A DNA stretch of 64,000 nucleotides from Anaerolineae bacterium. Lineage in GTDB: Bacteria > Chloroflexota > Anaerolineae > Aggregatilineales > Phototrophicaceae. Both the position numbers and the translations under genes were made by a program. This document shows, piece by piece, positions 9,289-17,945 of this stretch. Location of the stretch: assembly GCA_022824365.1 (NCBI GenBank), contig JAJEAA010000002.1:163700-227699 (forward strand). Direction: 5' to 3'. Under the pieces are notes generated by a model that made no database searches, was not told the DNA's origin, and saw only the letters and a program-made list of their open reading frames with translations. Each line of letters starts with the position of its first letter. The stretch's first letter is position 1.

Positions 9289-11676
9289 TCAATTCCGCAG
9301 CGGCTTGTTCGTCTGCAACATGTGCATGATGCGCTCCTGCGTCTTCGTCTCCATGATCAAGCTCAGAAACGCTTCCCGCTCCAGATTCAACAGAAACTGC
9401 TGATCCACCCACTGCGGTTCCGCCAGCGCCGCGCCCGTCAAGATGTAAGCCAACTTCCGCGCGATCAGAGCATCATGCTCGCTGGCATAACCTGCCTCCA
9501 AGAAGCCCGCCACGCCGAGCAACAAAGCGGCATGAGCATCACGACCGGCAGCGTAAACCGGCTCCGGCGGCCGCGGAATGGCGGTTTCGCTCATAGCCAG
9601 AGCCTGCTTCTTCGCCTCGCCCAGCAGATGCGCGCGGTTCATCACGACCTTGTCCGACTCAGCCAGCAAGCCCAGGGCCTTGGCTTCTTTGGCGCTGCCG
9701 CTCACCTTGGCCATCGCTATCGTCTCGAAGGCTTTCTGCAAGCCCGCCAGCACATCGTCCGCGCCGCCGCGCGCGAGCGGATTGACCAACCGCCGCGTCA
9801 TCTCCTTGCAGCCGCCGCCCGCCGGGACCAAGCCGACGCCGACCTCAACCAAGCCCATATACAACTCGATATGGGCCACGACAGCCGTCCCCGACATCAC
9901 CAGTTCCGCGCCCCCGCCCAGCGCCATATTATGCGCGGCGACCACAACCGGTTTTGGCGCGTATCGCAAAGCCTGCGTCAAATCCTGCAGGCTGACCAGC
10001 GCCTTCTCAATGCCCTCCAAACCAGCCATCAACGCCGCCGGATCCAGGTTCGCCCCGATAGAAAAGCGCTCGCCATCATTGCCGATCACCAGCGCCTTGT
10101 AGTCGTCTCGCGCCAGCATATCCAGCGCCTGCCAGCCGGACTCGACCAGACCCGGCGTGACGGTATTCTGCTTGGTATTGAACTCCCACAGCAGAGCGCC
10201 GTCGCCCATATCGTAGATCCTGCCATCGCCATTGCTGTAAACTTCGGCGTCGGACGCGCGCAAATCGGCAATCGCGATCTCACGCGGGTCCCGAGCCAGC
10301 GGCCGATAATCGCGCTCTTGCGGACTGTAGAAACCCGTGACCTTGCCCTGCGCGTCCCGTTGATAAAAGGTCGCATGCCCGTCGGCGAGCATCGCCTTGA
10401 CCCAATCCGCCACTGGATAGCCATCAGCCTCGAAGCGCTCAATCGTCTCCGCCACGCCGATGGCATCCCAAATCTCGAAAGGTCCCATCTGATGCGCGAA
10501 ACCCCACTTTTGCGCGTTGTCCACATTGACGATGGTATCGGTCACTTCCGGCACGCGGTTGGAGGCGTAGGCCAGCAGGAAGGCGTGCAGGTGATAGAGG
10601 TATTGCCCGGCGCGGTCATCGGCGTTGATCAGCAGCCGAATGCGTTCGCCCAGCGGCTCTACCTTGCGGTACTGCCCGACAGAATCAAAACGCGGTTTGC
10701 TCGGCGGCTCATACTCCAGCGTATCCAGGTTGAGCGCCCACAGTTCTTTCTTCCCGCCATCGCGCCGCATGTGGTAAAAACCTCGGCCCGTCTTGCGTCC
10801 CAGCCAACCGCGCTCCAGCAATTCATCCGATAGCGCGGCATTCTTCTCGTGCATCAGCAACTCGCGCGCCGGGTCGTCAGGAATCGCATGATAAAGATTG
10901 CGCGCCACGCCGACGGCGATATCAAAGCCGACCAGATCATTGAGGTTAAAGGTCGCGGTCTTGGGGCGTCCGATCAGAGGACCGGTCAGCGCGTCAACTT
11001 CTTCCACCGTGTAACCATGGTCGAGCGCGTAATTTGTCGCCTGCATGCCCGACATCGACATGAAGCGATTGCCGATGAAGTTCGGCGTATCGTTGCAAAG
11101 CACCGTGCCCTTACCCAAAGTCTCGGCGCCGAAGCGCATCATGAAGTCGACGATCTCGCGATCGCTGCCGGCATGCGGGATGATCTCCAGCAAGCGCAGA
11201 TAGCGCGGTGGATTGAAGAAATGCGTCCCGAGAAAGCGGCGCGTGAACTCCGGCGGCAAGCCCTCGGCGATGCTGGAAATGGGAATACCGGATGTATTTG
11301 TCGTCACGATGGCATCGTCACGTACGACATCGACCAGCCGCTTCATCAAACCGCGCTTGATATCAAGATTCTCCACGATAACTTCAATGACCCAGTCGGC
11401 ATCCGCTGCCTGATGCAAGTCGTCTTCGGTGTTGCCGATGCGGATATTCCCCAAGTCATCGGCGCTGAAAAGCTGCGGCGGCCGGCTTCTGCCCAGCGCC
11501 TTGAGATTGCGCGCCACAATCGCGTTGCGGACCTTTGCTCCATCCCCGGGCGATGTGTCCGCGGGCGGAATATCCAGCAGCAGCGTTTTGATGCCGACGC
11601 CAGCCAAGAGCGAGGCGATGCCCCCGCCCATCGTGCCCGAGCCAATCACAGCCGCGCTTTTGATCTGAAAGCCCAT
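9289..11676 (-). CDS. fadN: 3-hydroxyacyl-CoA dehydrogenase / enoyl-CoA hydratase fusion
   Basis: 795 residues from ATG 11676; the upstream in-frame extension lacks homology-like sequence. Domain order is dehydrogenase first, as in Bacillus FadN and unlike E. coli FadB. The Rossmann motif is AAVIGSGTMGGGIASLLAG. Dehydrogenase landmarks follow: TNTSGIPISSIA, RFLGTHFFNPPRYLRLLEIIPH with the catalytic His, and NFIGNRF. The C-terminal third is a crotonase domain with FSIGANLD and HNMALGGGAELVMSG (oxyanion hole), then GVGLVPAGGGCKEM with the acidic region altered. It performs hydration and NAD-linked oxidation in beta-oxidation. Located between the SDR gene (31 bases upstream) and fadA. Confidence 0.92.
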   Translation of the reverse strand: MGFQIKSAAVIGSGTMGGGIASLLAGVGIKTLLLDIPPADTSPGDGAKVRNAIVARNLKALGRSRPPQLFSADDLGNIRIGNTEDDLHQAADADWVIEVIVENLDIKRGLMKRLVDVVRDDAIVTTNTSGIPISSIAEGLPPEFTRRFLGTHFFNPPRYLRLLEIIPHAGSDREIVDFMMRFGAETLGKGTVLCNDTPNFIGNRFMSMSGMQATNYALDHGYTVEEVDALTGPLIGRPKTATFNLNDLVGFDIAVGVARNLYHAIPDDPARELLMHEKNAALSDELLERGWLGRKTGRGFYHMRRDGGKKELWALNLDTLEYEPPSKPRFDSVGQYRKVEPLGERIRLLINADDRAGQYLYHLHAFLLAYASNRVPEVTDTIVNVDNAQKWGFAHQMGPFEIWDAIGVAETIERFEADGYPVADWVKAMLADGHATFYQRDAQGKVTGFYSPQERDYRPLARDPREIAIADLRASDAEVYSNGDGRIYDMGDGALLWEFNTKQNTVTPGLVESGWQALDMLARDDYKALVIGNDGERFSIGANLDPAALMAGLEGIEKALVSLQDLTQALRYAPKPVVVAAHNMALGGGAELVMSGTAVVAHIELYMGLVEVGVGLVPAGGGCKEMTRRLVNPLARGGADDVLAGLQKAFETIAMAKVSGSAKEAKALGLLAESDKVVMNRAHLLGEAKKQALAMSETAIPRPPEPVYAAGRDAHAALLLGVAGFLEAGYASEHDALIARKLAYILTGAALAEPQWVDQQFLLNLEREAFLSLIMETKTQERIMHMLQTNKPLRN

Positions 11677-11707
11677 GAATGCCGTCACCCTTTCTGAGGC
11701 TGAAGAC

Positions 11708-12412
11708 CTACCAGTCCAACTCCGTGCCATCATAACGGTAAAAGTTGCCGTTATCTGAAGCGCCAAGCCCATCGATGACCGTGAGCAAAGCGCTCGCCGA
11801 TTCTTCCGGCGCTAGACTTGCCGCCGATCCTCCCATATCCGTCCGCACCCAGCCAGGCGCCATAGTCACCGTCGTAATGCCCGCCATCGCCTCATCAAAA
11901 GCGAGGACGCGCGCCGCCATATTCATCGCCGCCTTGCTCATGCGATAGGCGTAGGCGCTGCCATCGGCGCGAGCCAGGGAGCCCAAGCCCGACGAAATCA
12001 TCACCACGCGCGGATTGTCGCCTTTCTTCAATAGCTCGCGACAGGCTTGCGTCACGATCAGCGAACTGACGGCGTTTGTACTAATCACATGGCTGACTTC
12101 ACTTGACGTCAGCTTCCCCATGATTCGAGCGTGGTCGTCGCCGCTGATGCCCGCATTGTTGATAAGCGCGTCCAAAGCGCCCGTGCCCGCTCTAAGCGCG
12201 TCGGCAGCCCGATTGATGGACGCCTCGTCTGTGACGTCCATTTGCAGGACGCGGAGTCGCTCGAAGTTTGTCTCAGCCAGGGCATTCAACTCCGCCGCGC
12301 CTGCCGGATTCCGACAAGATGCGAAAACGCGACTATTGCCCTTGGCTAGATATTTTTTAGTCAGCGCGCGGCCGATGCCGCGGTTCGCGCCTGTGATGAG
12401 TACGTTTTGCAT
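11708..12412 (-). CDS. Short-chain dehydrogenase/reductase (C-factor/sniffer-like)
   Basis: 234 residues. The NAD(P) motif TGANRGIGRAL lies near the N-terminus, NNAG (LINNAGISGDD) and the catalytic Ser (MISSGLGSLARA) and YxxxK (YAYRMSKAAM) follow, then APGWVRTDMGG. The pattern matches the C-factor/sniffer carbonyl-reductase group, which reduces carbonyl compounds with NADPH. It is first in a minus-strand run with fadN and fadA, so it may act on an acyl or lipid intermediate, but this group is often placed next to unrelated genes. Confidence 0.86.
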   Translation of the reverse strand: MQNVLITGANRGIGRALTKKYLAKGNSRVFASCRNPAGAAELNALAETNFERLRVLQMDVTDEASINRAADALRAGTGALDALINNAGISGDDHARIMGKLTSSEVSHVISTNAVSSLIVTQACRELLKKGDNPRVVMISSGLGSLARADGSAYAYRMSKAAMNMAARVLAFDEAMAGITTVTMAPGWVRTDMGGSAASLAPEESASALLTVIDGLGASDNGNFYRYDGTELDW

Positions 12413-12453
12413 GAGTTGTCTCGTTATCCTTAATTGATTGTCGATAGTCGATC

Positions 12454-13626
12454 TTACTGGGCGTCGCTTCCATCTTCCGTTTCAAATTGGCTCAGGCTTT
12501 CGCCGTCAAACTCAAGTATTCTTATTTCGCGTCTGCGGATGCCGATGTTGTGTTCTACAAGCAAATCTAACAGAGTTTCCCCATCAATGAGGGTTATGGG
12601 AGCGACGCCCTTTTCAAACGCTGCCTCTTGCGCCCCTTTTGTGAAACCACTGGTTGTTATGATTGTGGCTCGAACCGCGTCAAAGCGATGGAGAGATCCT
12701 CTAAGGCTGTCCAGAATACCCCGCCCGACATTCGATTGCTGACGCTTGACCTGTATGACTTCGCGGACACGACTAATACCAAGCTCGATATCGCCAACGA
12801 CGTCAACGCCTTTGTCATTACTAGGCGCGGTCACTACAACACCGTCATAGCCCATTTCATTCAGCAGACGCTCGATAAGATGCTCAAACTTGTAGGGATT
12901 CATTGACTGTAAGAACTCGGCAAGCTGCTGGCGCGCCTTCGCGTTGCTGCTCTGGCTAAGTCTCGCTATTGCAGGATTGGACGCGTCGCCCCCAATTACG
13001 GCGCCGTGACGACCAAGGTGCTCGAGGCCCATGTGAGTTACCTGGTAGGAATGTCCGCTCTTGTCTATGAGCCTGCGATCGACAAGATTGTTGAGTCTAT
13101 AGATGAGGCTCGAGATAATCGAGGAGTCAGCTGCGTAGGTTGTTTGGGCGCGGCAGAACTCGGCATAACGGTCTTCAAAATCACGACGCCGCCCAGGCCC
13201 CTTAGCGGCGACTTCAGACAACACCAATAGCAAACCATCGTAGTCATCCATTTCTGCCAAGACGTCTTCATTGCCAGCGACAAACCTCTTACCACGTTCA
13301 GTAAGCTGTATGACGCCGTTTTGAATAGACGACAATTTGTGGATTTTACACAGGTAGTAGGGTCCAAATGTATGACGCGGATTGACGAGGTGATCAGAAT
13401 GCCGCCAAAAACGGAGCGCCAGGTCACGACTATCATCGGTCAGTAATCGCGGTATCCAATCTTCCGGTTCTTTCCAGTTAAATGGATCTTTGGGACTACG
13501 GATATGCTCGTAGATTGCTTTTTCCATAGTTCTATACTGAAATTCACTTACGCCGTCTATGATTTGAAGAAAGCGCCGTCCAATTTCGTATGGCGGCAAA
13601 TCTGCCGTAAGTTGCCTTCTTTCCAT
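12454..13626 (-). CDS. Mrr-type restriction endonuclease
   Basis: 390 residues from ATG 13626. The first 220 residues are helical and unfamiliar, probably a winged-helix DNA-binding region (ELTERGKRF and VTHMGLEHLGRHG, typical of such domains). The C-terminal domain is Mrr_cat of the PD-(D/E)xK fold: MNPYKFEHLIERLLNEMGYDG, NDKGVDVVGDIELG with the metal-binding Asp, IQVKRQQSNVGRGILDSLRG giving the QxK variant of the catalytic pair, then ATIITTSGFTKGAQEAA. Mrr enzymes cut methylated or otherwise modified foreign DNA. The start shares one base with the TetR stop (TAATG), so the two are translationally coupled. No methyltransferase is adjacent, in line with a modification-dependent enzyme. Confidence 0.85.
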   Translation of the reverse strand: MERRQLTADLPPYEIGRRFLQIIDGVSEFQYRTMEKAIYEHIRSPKDPFNWKEPEDWIPRLLTDDSRDLALRFWRHSDHLVNPRHTFGPYYLCKIHKLSSIQNGVIQLTERGKRFVAGNEDVLAEMDDYDGLLLVLSEVAAKGPGRRRDFEDRYAEFCRAQTTYAADSSIISSLIYRLNNLVDRRLIDKSGHSYQVTHMGLEHLGRHGAVIGGDASNPAIARLSQSSNAKARQQLAEFLQSMNPYKFEHLIERLLNEMGYDGVVVTAPSNDKGVDVVGDIELGISRVREVIQVKRQQSNVGRGILDSLRGSLHRFDAVRATIITTSGFTKGAQEAAFEKGVAPITLIDGETLLDLLVEHNIGIRRREIRILEFDGESLSQFETEDGSDAQ

Positions 13627-14273
13627 TAGCCGTTCCTTTCCCCCAACGCCGCCAGCCAGGTATCCACCATCACATCCGCCACCGCCTCGCCCGATAGCCG
13701 ACCGCCCTCCTTGAACCACACGCCCACCCAGTTATGCGCGCCCAGCATCGCCTTGGTCACGATCGCCGCGTCCACCTCGCGGAACTCGCCCGACTCTATC
13801 CCGGCCCGCACAATATTGCGAAACAAACCCTCAAAATAATCGCGCCGGGCAAAGAACTGATTCCGCCGCGCCACAAATTCTCTCGTAAAACTCTCGTCGC
13901 TATTCTTCGCGCCGACGCTCACATTGAGCAACGCGCGGATTTCGAAGACCATCGCCGCGCCCACCGCCACGTTGCCCGTCACGCTGACGACATGCGAGCG
14001 AATCATTGCGCTCAGCTTTTCGACGCAGGACCGGTCGGAAGCGTCAATTCTTTCCAGTTTGTCGATGGTGAGGTCCAGCCCGACTTCAAGCACATTTAGC
14101 AAGAGAAAATCTTTATTCTTGAAATGATGATACAAACTAGCGGCAGTTAAATTGACCTGCGCCGCAATGTCTTTCATCGTCGTCGCTTCATAGCCGTTGC
14201 GGTGCAGGACCTCCGCCGCCGCCCACAAGATGTCTTCGCGGTCGACGGATTGATCAGCCGGTTTTCTTGCCAA
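13626..14273 (-). CDS. TetR/AcrR-family transcriptional regulator
   Basis: 215 residues. The N-terminal helix-turn-helix is clear: ILWAAAEVLHRNGYEATTMKDIAAQVNLTAASLYHHFKNKDFLL. The C-terminal ligand/dimer domain is of a type often found controlling fatty-acid catabolism genes. It is coupled to the Mrr-type gene through TAATG, and transcribed from a good promoter at 14326-14354. Either it regulates the nearby beta-oxidation genes and the Mrr gene inserted behind it, or it is the control gene of the restriction enzyme. Sequence alone does not decide. Confidence 0.85.
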   Translation of the reverse strand: MARKPADQSVDREDILWAAAEVLHRNGYEATTMKDIAAQVNLTAASLYHHFKNKDFLLLNVLEVGLDLTIDKLERIDASDRSCVEKLSAMIRSHVVSVTGNVAVGAAMVFEIRALLNVSVGAKNSDESFTREFVARRNQFFARRDYFEGLFRNIVRAGIESGEFREVDAAIVTKAMLGAHNWVGVWFKEGGRLSGEAVADVMVDTWLAALGERNG

Positions 14274-14325
14274 GCCTGCGCTCCTTCACGCCGATGACGG
14301 CGCCCAAGAATCAAATGACTGTTCG

Positions 14326-14354
14326 ATTATAGGGGAGCGGACTAAGGCATTCAA
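14326..14354 (-). promoter_or_regulatory. Strong sigma-70-type promoter for TetR-Mrr
   Basis: On the minus strand TTGAAT (14354-14349), a 17-base spacer, then TATAAT (14331-14326). The -10 ends 52 bases before the TetR start codon. No perfect operator repeat is evident inside it. Confidence 0.7.
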
Positions 14355-14675
14355 GCGGCTTAATTTCGCGCTTGCCAGCGCCCGTCTCTCACTCGACCAG
14401 GGCGCCCCATGCCCGCTTGCTTCAATCTCGAGTTTCAGACCTTGAGCAATTCTGCAACATTTGTTCTATCATTGCGCCCGGATCTATGCTATGCTGGTCT
14501 CACATGCGCATTAACAAGCGAAGCTCGCCCTGCGCCAGATTGCCAGATTGCCAAAAAAAACTTTTCCCGCGGCCAAAGTACCGGGGGCAGCCGCTCTCTA
14601 CTCGTCAGATCTCGCCGGCCGCAAGAAAAAATTATCACAAAATTCCGCTTTTATGATAGAAAAAAGTTTTGCGCC

Positions 14676-14697
14676 TATCGATAATCGATTATCGATA
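14676..14697. repeat. Perfect 22-base palindrome, possible operator
   Basis: The half site TATCGATAATC is followed directly by its reverse complement, giving a gapless perfect palindrome built from nested ATCGAT units. It has no U-tract after it and could form a cruciform or bind a dimeric regulator. It lies 131 bases before serB and 379 bases upstream of the TetR -10 box. Confidence 0.6.
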
Positions 14698-14788
14698 ATT
14701 GATTGACCCGACCTGTCGCCTGCCTGACGGCGCGCTGGATTATCCGAGGAGACTTGCAGACCGCCGTACATTTCTGGCCGCAAAGGAC

Positions 14789-14794
14789 TATAAT
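14789..14794 (+). promoter_or_regulatory. -10-like TATAAT upstream of serB
   Basis: The box sits in GGACTATAATGG, 33 bases before the serB start. The same ACTATAAT core is seen before murD (24404-24409), ftsW (25854-25859) and the arginase-family gene (38151-38156). No good -35 element is present at any of these four. Confidence 0.45.
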
Positions 14795-14827
14795 GGTCGC
14801 GCTCTGATTAAATCGCGGAGACGCTTC

Positions 14828-15685
14828 ATGCAGCAAGCAAGCTGGCAAAGCTGCCAACTCATCTTCTTCGATTGCGACAGCACGCTCTCCGCCATCGAAG
14901 GCATTGACGAGCTCGCTCGCCTCAAAGGCAAAGAAGAACGCGTCGGCTTGCTGACCAACAAAGCGATGGACGGCGAGCTTGATCTGGCGGATGTCTACGG
15001 CAAGCGTCTCAAAGCGATCAAGCCGACCCTCGCCCAACTCAAGTCCATCGAAGAACGCTACTGGGAAACCGTCGTCGAAGATGCGCCGGAAGTCATCGCC
15101 GCCCTGCAATTTCTGGGCAAGCAGATATTCATCATCAGCGGCGGTTTGATCGATGCCGTCAAGGGATTCGGCCGCCGGCTCGGCGTCGCGCCCGAGCGCA
15201 TCCGCGCTGTCGAGCTGGAATACAACGAGCTGTCCGGTCGCTGGTGGGATTATCATGACCCCGGCGCGCAGCAAGCCAAAACCTACCTCGATTACAGCGA
15301 GGGTCCCCTGACCGTATCGAGCGGCAAGTCCAAGATCATCGGCGAACTCGCCGGCGACCTGCCCGGCAAGCGACTCATGATTGGTGACGGCGCTTCCGAC
15401 CTGGCTGCAAGGGACGCGGTCGACCTATTCATCGGTTATGGCGGGGTGGTGGCTCGCGATGCCGTCAAGGCGAAGGCGGATATTTTCCTTCAGTCGCCGT
15501 CTCTCGCCGCCATCCTGCCGCTTGCCGCCGGATATCGGTCTTTTTCCGCCCTCCGCGGCAGCGCCCATGAAGCGGTCTTTCGCAAAGGCATCACACAGAT
15601 CTTGGATGCTGAATCGGTATCTTTCCGCGCGTCTACCTTGCGCGAACAATTCATTGACGAATTTGAGGCGATTATCCAGACATGA
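14828..15685 (+). CDS. serB: Phosphoserine phosphatase (HAD superfamily)
   Basis: 285 residues from ATG 14828. HAD motif I is FFDCDSTLSAIEGIDELA, closely like PSPH/SerB (DxDxT with EGIDELA). Motif II is IISGG. Motif IV is MIGDGASDLAA, followed by DLFIGYGGVVARDAVKAKADIF, similar to the GYGG segment of animal-type phosphoserine phosphatases. A C-terminal extension of about 70 residues goes past the usual end. It removes phosphate from L-phosphoserine in the final step of serine synthesis. It overlaps the next HAD gene by ATGA and the third gene is serA, which supports the assignment. Confidence 0.85.
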   Translation: MQQASWQSCQLIFFDCDSTLSAIEGIDELARLKGKEERVGLLTNKAMDGELDLADVYGKRLKAIKPTLAQLKSIEERYWETVVEDAPEVIAALQFLGKQIFIISGGLIDAVKGFGRRLGVAPERIRAVELEYNELSGRWWDYHDPGAQQAKTYLDYSEGPLTVSSGKSKIIGELAGDLPGKRLMIGDGASDLAARDAVDLFIGYGGVVARDAVKAKADIFLQSPSLAAILPLAAGYRSFSALRGSAHEAVFRKGITQILDAESVSFRASTLREQFIDEFEAIIQT

Positions 15686-16350
15686 CATTTTCCGCGCTTA
15701 TTTTTGATATGGACGGCTTGCTCGTCGATTCCGAGCCAGTTTGGCATGAAGTCGAAATCGACCTCATCGAGTCCTATGGTTACCGCTATTCCGCTGAAGT
15801 GCGCGACCTGGGCATCGGCATGCGGGTGGACGAGTTTGCCGCCATCTTGCAGCAGCATTATCCCAAACTCGGGGATTCGCCCGCCGCCATCGAAGCAGCC
15901 ATCGTCGGACGCCTCTTGCAGCTTCCGCCGGAGCGCATCCGCGCGCGGCCAGGCGCCCAGGAAATCGTCCGTTACGCCGCCGAATTGAACATCCCGCGAG
16001 CGATCGCCTCCAGTTCATCACAAGTTGTCATCGAGCATTTTGTCAAGTTGATGGGTTGGCAAACCCTCATTCCCCGGCGTTATTCCGCCGAGTTCGTCCC
16101 GCGGGGGAAGCCGGCGCCGGATATCTACCTCGATGCCGCCCGGCAATTGGGCATCGCGCCGGAAGACTGCCTGGCGCTGGAGGACAGCCGCGCCGGAACC
16201 TTGTCAGCGCAAGCGGCCGGCATGACCTGCTACACCGTAGTTGACCTGTCGCATTCCAGCCTGGACGACTTTGCCGACATAAATGACAAAGTCTTCCGCA
16301 GCCTCTTTGAAGTGCTGGAAGACCTCAAGTCGAAAGGCCTATTCGCGTGA
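15682..16350 (+). CDS. HAD-superfamily phosphatase (YniC/beta-PGM subgroup)
   Basis: 222 residues. Motif I is LIFDMDGLLVDSEPVWHEVE, motif II AIASSSS, then a lysine at PRGKPAPDIYL and motif IV ALEDSRAGTLSAQAAGM. The cap is the helical C1 type found in 2-deoxyglucose-6-phosphatase and beta-phosphoglucomutase. It sits between serB and serA with ATGA overlaps on both sides, so it is co-translated with serine biosynthesis. It may clean up a side product or act as a second phosphatase on a phosphorylated intermediate. Specific substrate unknown. Confidence 0.83.
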   Translation: MTFSALIFDMDGLLVDSEPVWHEVEIDLIESYGYRYSAEVRDLGIGMRVDEFAAILQQHYPKLGDSPAAIEAAIVGRLLQLPPERIRARPGAQEIVRYAAELNIPRAIASSSSQVVIEHFVKLMGWQTLIPRRYSAEFVPRGKPAPDIYLDAARQLGIAPEDCLALEDSRAGTLSAQAAGMTCYTVVDLSHSSLDDFADINDKVFRSLFEVLEDLKSKGLFA

Positions 16351-17942
16351 GCCCGCGTCATGTCCTGGTCGCGACCGACCTTACGCCGGAAAGTATCGCG
16401 CTGCTCGAGGAGAGCGACGACATCCGCGTGACCTGTGTGCCGCCGAAGACCTCAAACGTGCGCGCCTCGCTCGTCGATGCCGCCGCGATTATCACCCGCT
16501 CCGATTTCAAACTGGATGCGCCGCTGCTCGAGCGCGCGCCGGAGCTGCGGTTGATCGCTCGCATGTCCGCCGGTTTGACCGGCATCGACATCGACGCCGC
16601 CACCGAGCGCGGCATCCTGGTGATGAATACGCCGGGCGTCAGCGCCATCGCCGCTGCCGAACATACGCTTACGCTCATGCTAGCGCTGAATCGCAATCTG
16701 CCGGCTCTGCACGAAAGCCTGCGCGAAGGCTGGTGGCTCTACGACCGGCAACAACAAGTCGGCGCGCAGCTGCATGGCAAAACTATTGGAATCGTTGGCC
16801 TCGGCCGCGTGGGGCATCGCGTCGCGCGCCTCTGCCTGGCGCTGGGAATGACCGTCCTCGCCTGCGATCCCTACATCCGCGAAGAGCAAGTAGAAGACCA
16901 GCGCATCAGCCTGGTCGGCTTGCGCGAGCTTCTTTCATCAGCGGACTACGTCAGCATGCACGTGCCCGCGACCAAAGAAACCGTCGATTTCTTCAATGAC
17001 GAAACTCTCCGTCTGATGAAACCCGGCGCCTGCTTTATCAACACGTCTCATGGCGGCATTATCAAGGAATCACTGCTGGCGGAAGCCCTGAAGGACGGGC
17101 GCTTGGGCGGCGTAGCCGTAGATGTCTGGAACGAAGAGCCGCCCTTTAACAGCCCCCTCATCGGCTTGGACCGCGTCATTCACACGCCGCATATCGGCGA
17201 CAACACGGCCGAAGCGCGACAGGATCTCTCCCTGCAAGTTGTCGAGCAAGTGCTGGACGCCCTCAACGACCGCGACTACCGAAACGTGGTGAACATGCCG
17301 TTGCTGCCCGGGGTGGGCTACGATGAAATTCGCCCCTTCATGCAGTTGGCGGAATGTATCGGCGCCCTCCACCATATTCTGACGCGCAGCCCTATCCGCC
17401 GCATCGCCATCGAGATCATGGGCGAAGACATGAACGGGCTGATCAAGCCGATGACGGTCGGCATTCTCAAGGGCTTGCTGAGTCCAATCCTGGGCGACAA
17501 GGTCAGCTTCGTTAACGCGCCGGTTCTGGCGGCCGAGCGCGGCTGGCATATCACTCAGGCCAAGGGCATCAAAATCAGCGAATATCGCAACACGATAACC
17601 TGCCAGACGACGCTCGAAGACGGCGAAGAAATCAGCATCGCCGGCGGTTTGCTGGACCGGCAAAAGCCCTATATTTTGCAGATCAACGACTATCGCATCC
17701 ACTTTGAGCCGCGCGGTCACCTGCTCATCATGGGCAGCTATGACCGTCCCGGCGTGATCGGCCAGGTCGGCAGCCTGATGGCGGAAAACGGCATTAATAT
17801 CGCAAGCTGGCATACCGGGCGCGCCGAGCCCGGCGGCAATACCCTGACCGTGCTCGCCTTCGATGAGCCGCTGCCCGAATCGCTAATGGACATCCTCAGG
17901 CAGCAGGACTTCATCCGCCATGTGCATCAACTGCAGATCTAG
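16347..17942 (+). CDS. serA: D-3-phosphoglycerate dehydrogenase, long form with ACT domain
   Basis: 531 residues, GTG start overlapping the HAD stop. The NAD-binding motif is TIGIVGLGRVGHRVARL. The catalytic set is visible: RMSAGLTGID, NTSHGG, VDVWNEEP and HTPHIGDNTAEA (catalytic His). After residue 310 come the allosteric substrate-binding region and a C-terminal ACT domain (LLIMGSYDRPGVIGQVGSLMAENGINIASWHTGR). This is the long SerA, usually with feedback by serine at the ACT domain. It catalyses the first committed step of serine synthesis. It ends four bases from the convergent uvrC stop. Confidence 0.93.
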   Translation: MSPRHVLVATDLTPESIALLEESDDIRVTCVPPKTSNVRASLVDAAAIITRSDFKLDAPLLERAPELRLIARMSAGLTGIDIDAATERGILVMNTPGVSAIAAAEHTLTLMLALNRNLPALHESLREGWWLYDRQQQVGAQLHGKTIGIVGLGRVGHRVARLCLALGMTVLACDPYIREEQVEDQRISLVGLRELLSSADYVSMHVPATKETVDFFNDETLRLMKPGACFINTSHGGIIKESLLAEALKDGRLGGVAVDVWNEEPPFNSPLIGLDRVIHTPHIGDNTAEARQDLSLQVVEQVLDALNDRDYRNVVNMPLLPGVGYDEIRPFMQLAECIGALHHILTRSPIRRIAIEIMGEDMNGLIKPMTVGILKGLLSPILGDKVSFVNAPVLAAERGWHITQAKGIKISEYRNTITCQTTLEDGEEISIAGGLLDRQKPYILQINDYRIHFEPRGHLLIMGSYDRPGVIGQVGSLMAENGINIASWHTGRAEPGGNTLTVLAFDEPLPESLMDILRQQDFIRHVHQLQI

Positions 17943-17945
17943 GCA

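Larger units (their letters stand above)
14355..14827. other. Intergenic region between the TetR and serB genes
   Basis: 473 bases with no convincing gene. It divides the divergent TetR-Mrr pair from the serine operon. It is locally AT-rich (14555-14565 and 14620-14670), holds a perfect palindrome at 14676-14697 and a -10-like TATAAT at 14789-14794. Short open frames here have no recognisable protein features. Confidence 0.6.

Noticed and set aside
9322..10833. Long open frame (503 codons) opposite fadN
   Set aside because: Antisense to a well-supported dehydrogenase-hydratase; composition is arginine/histidine/glutamine-rich and no motif is present.
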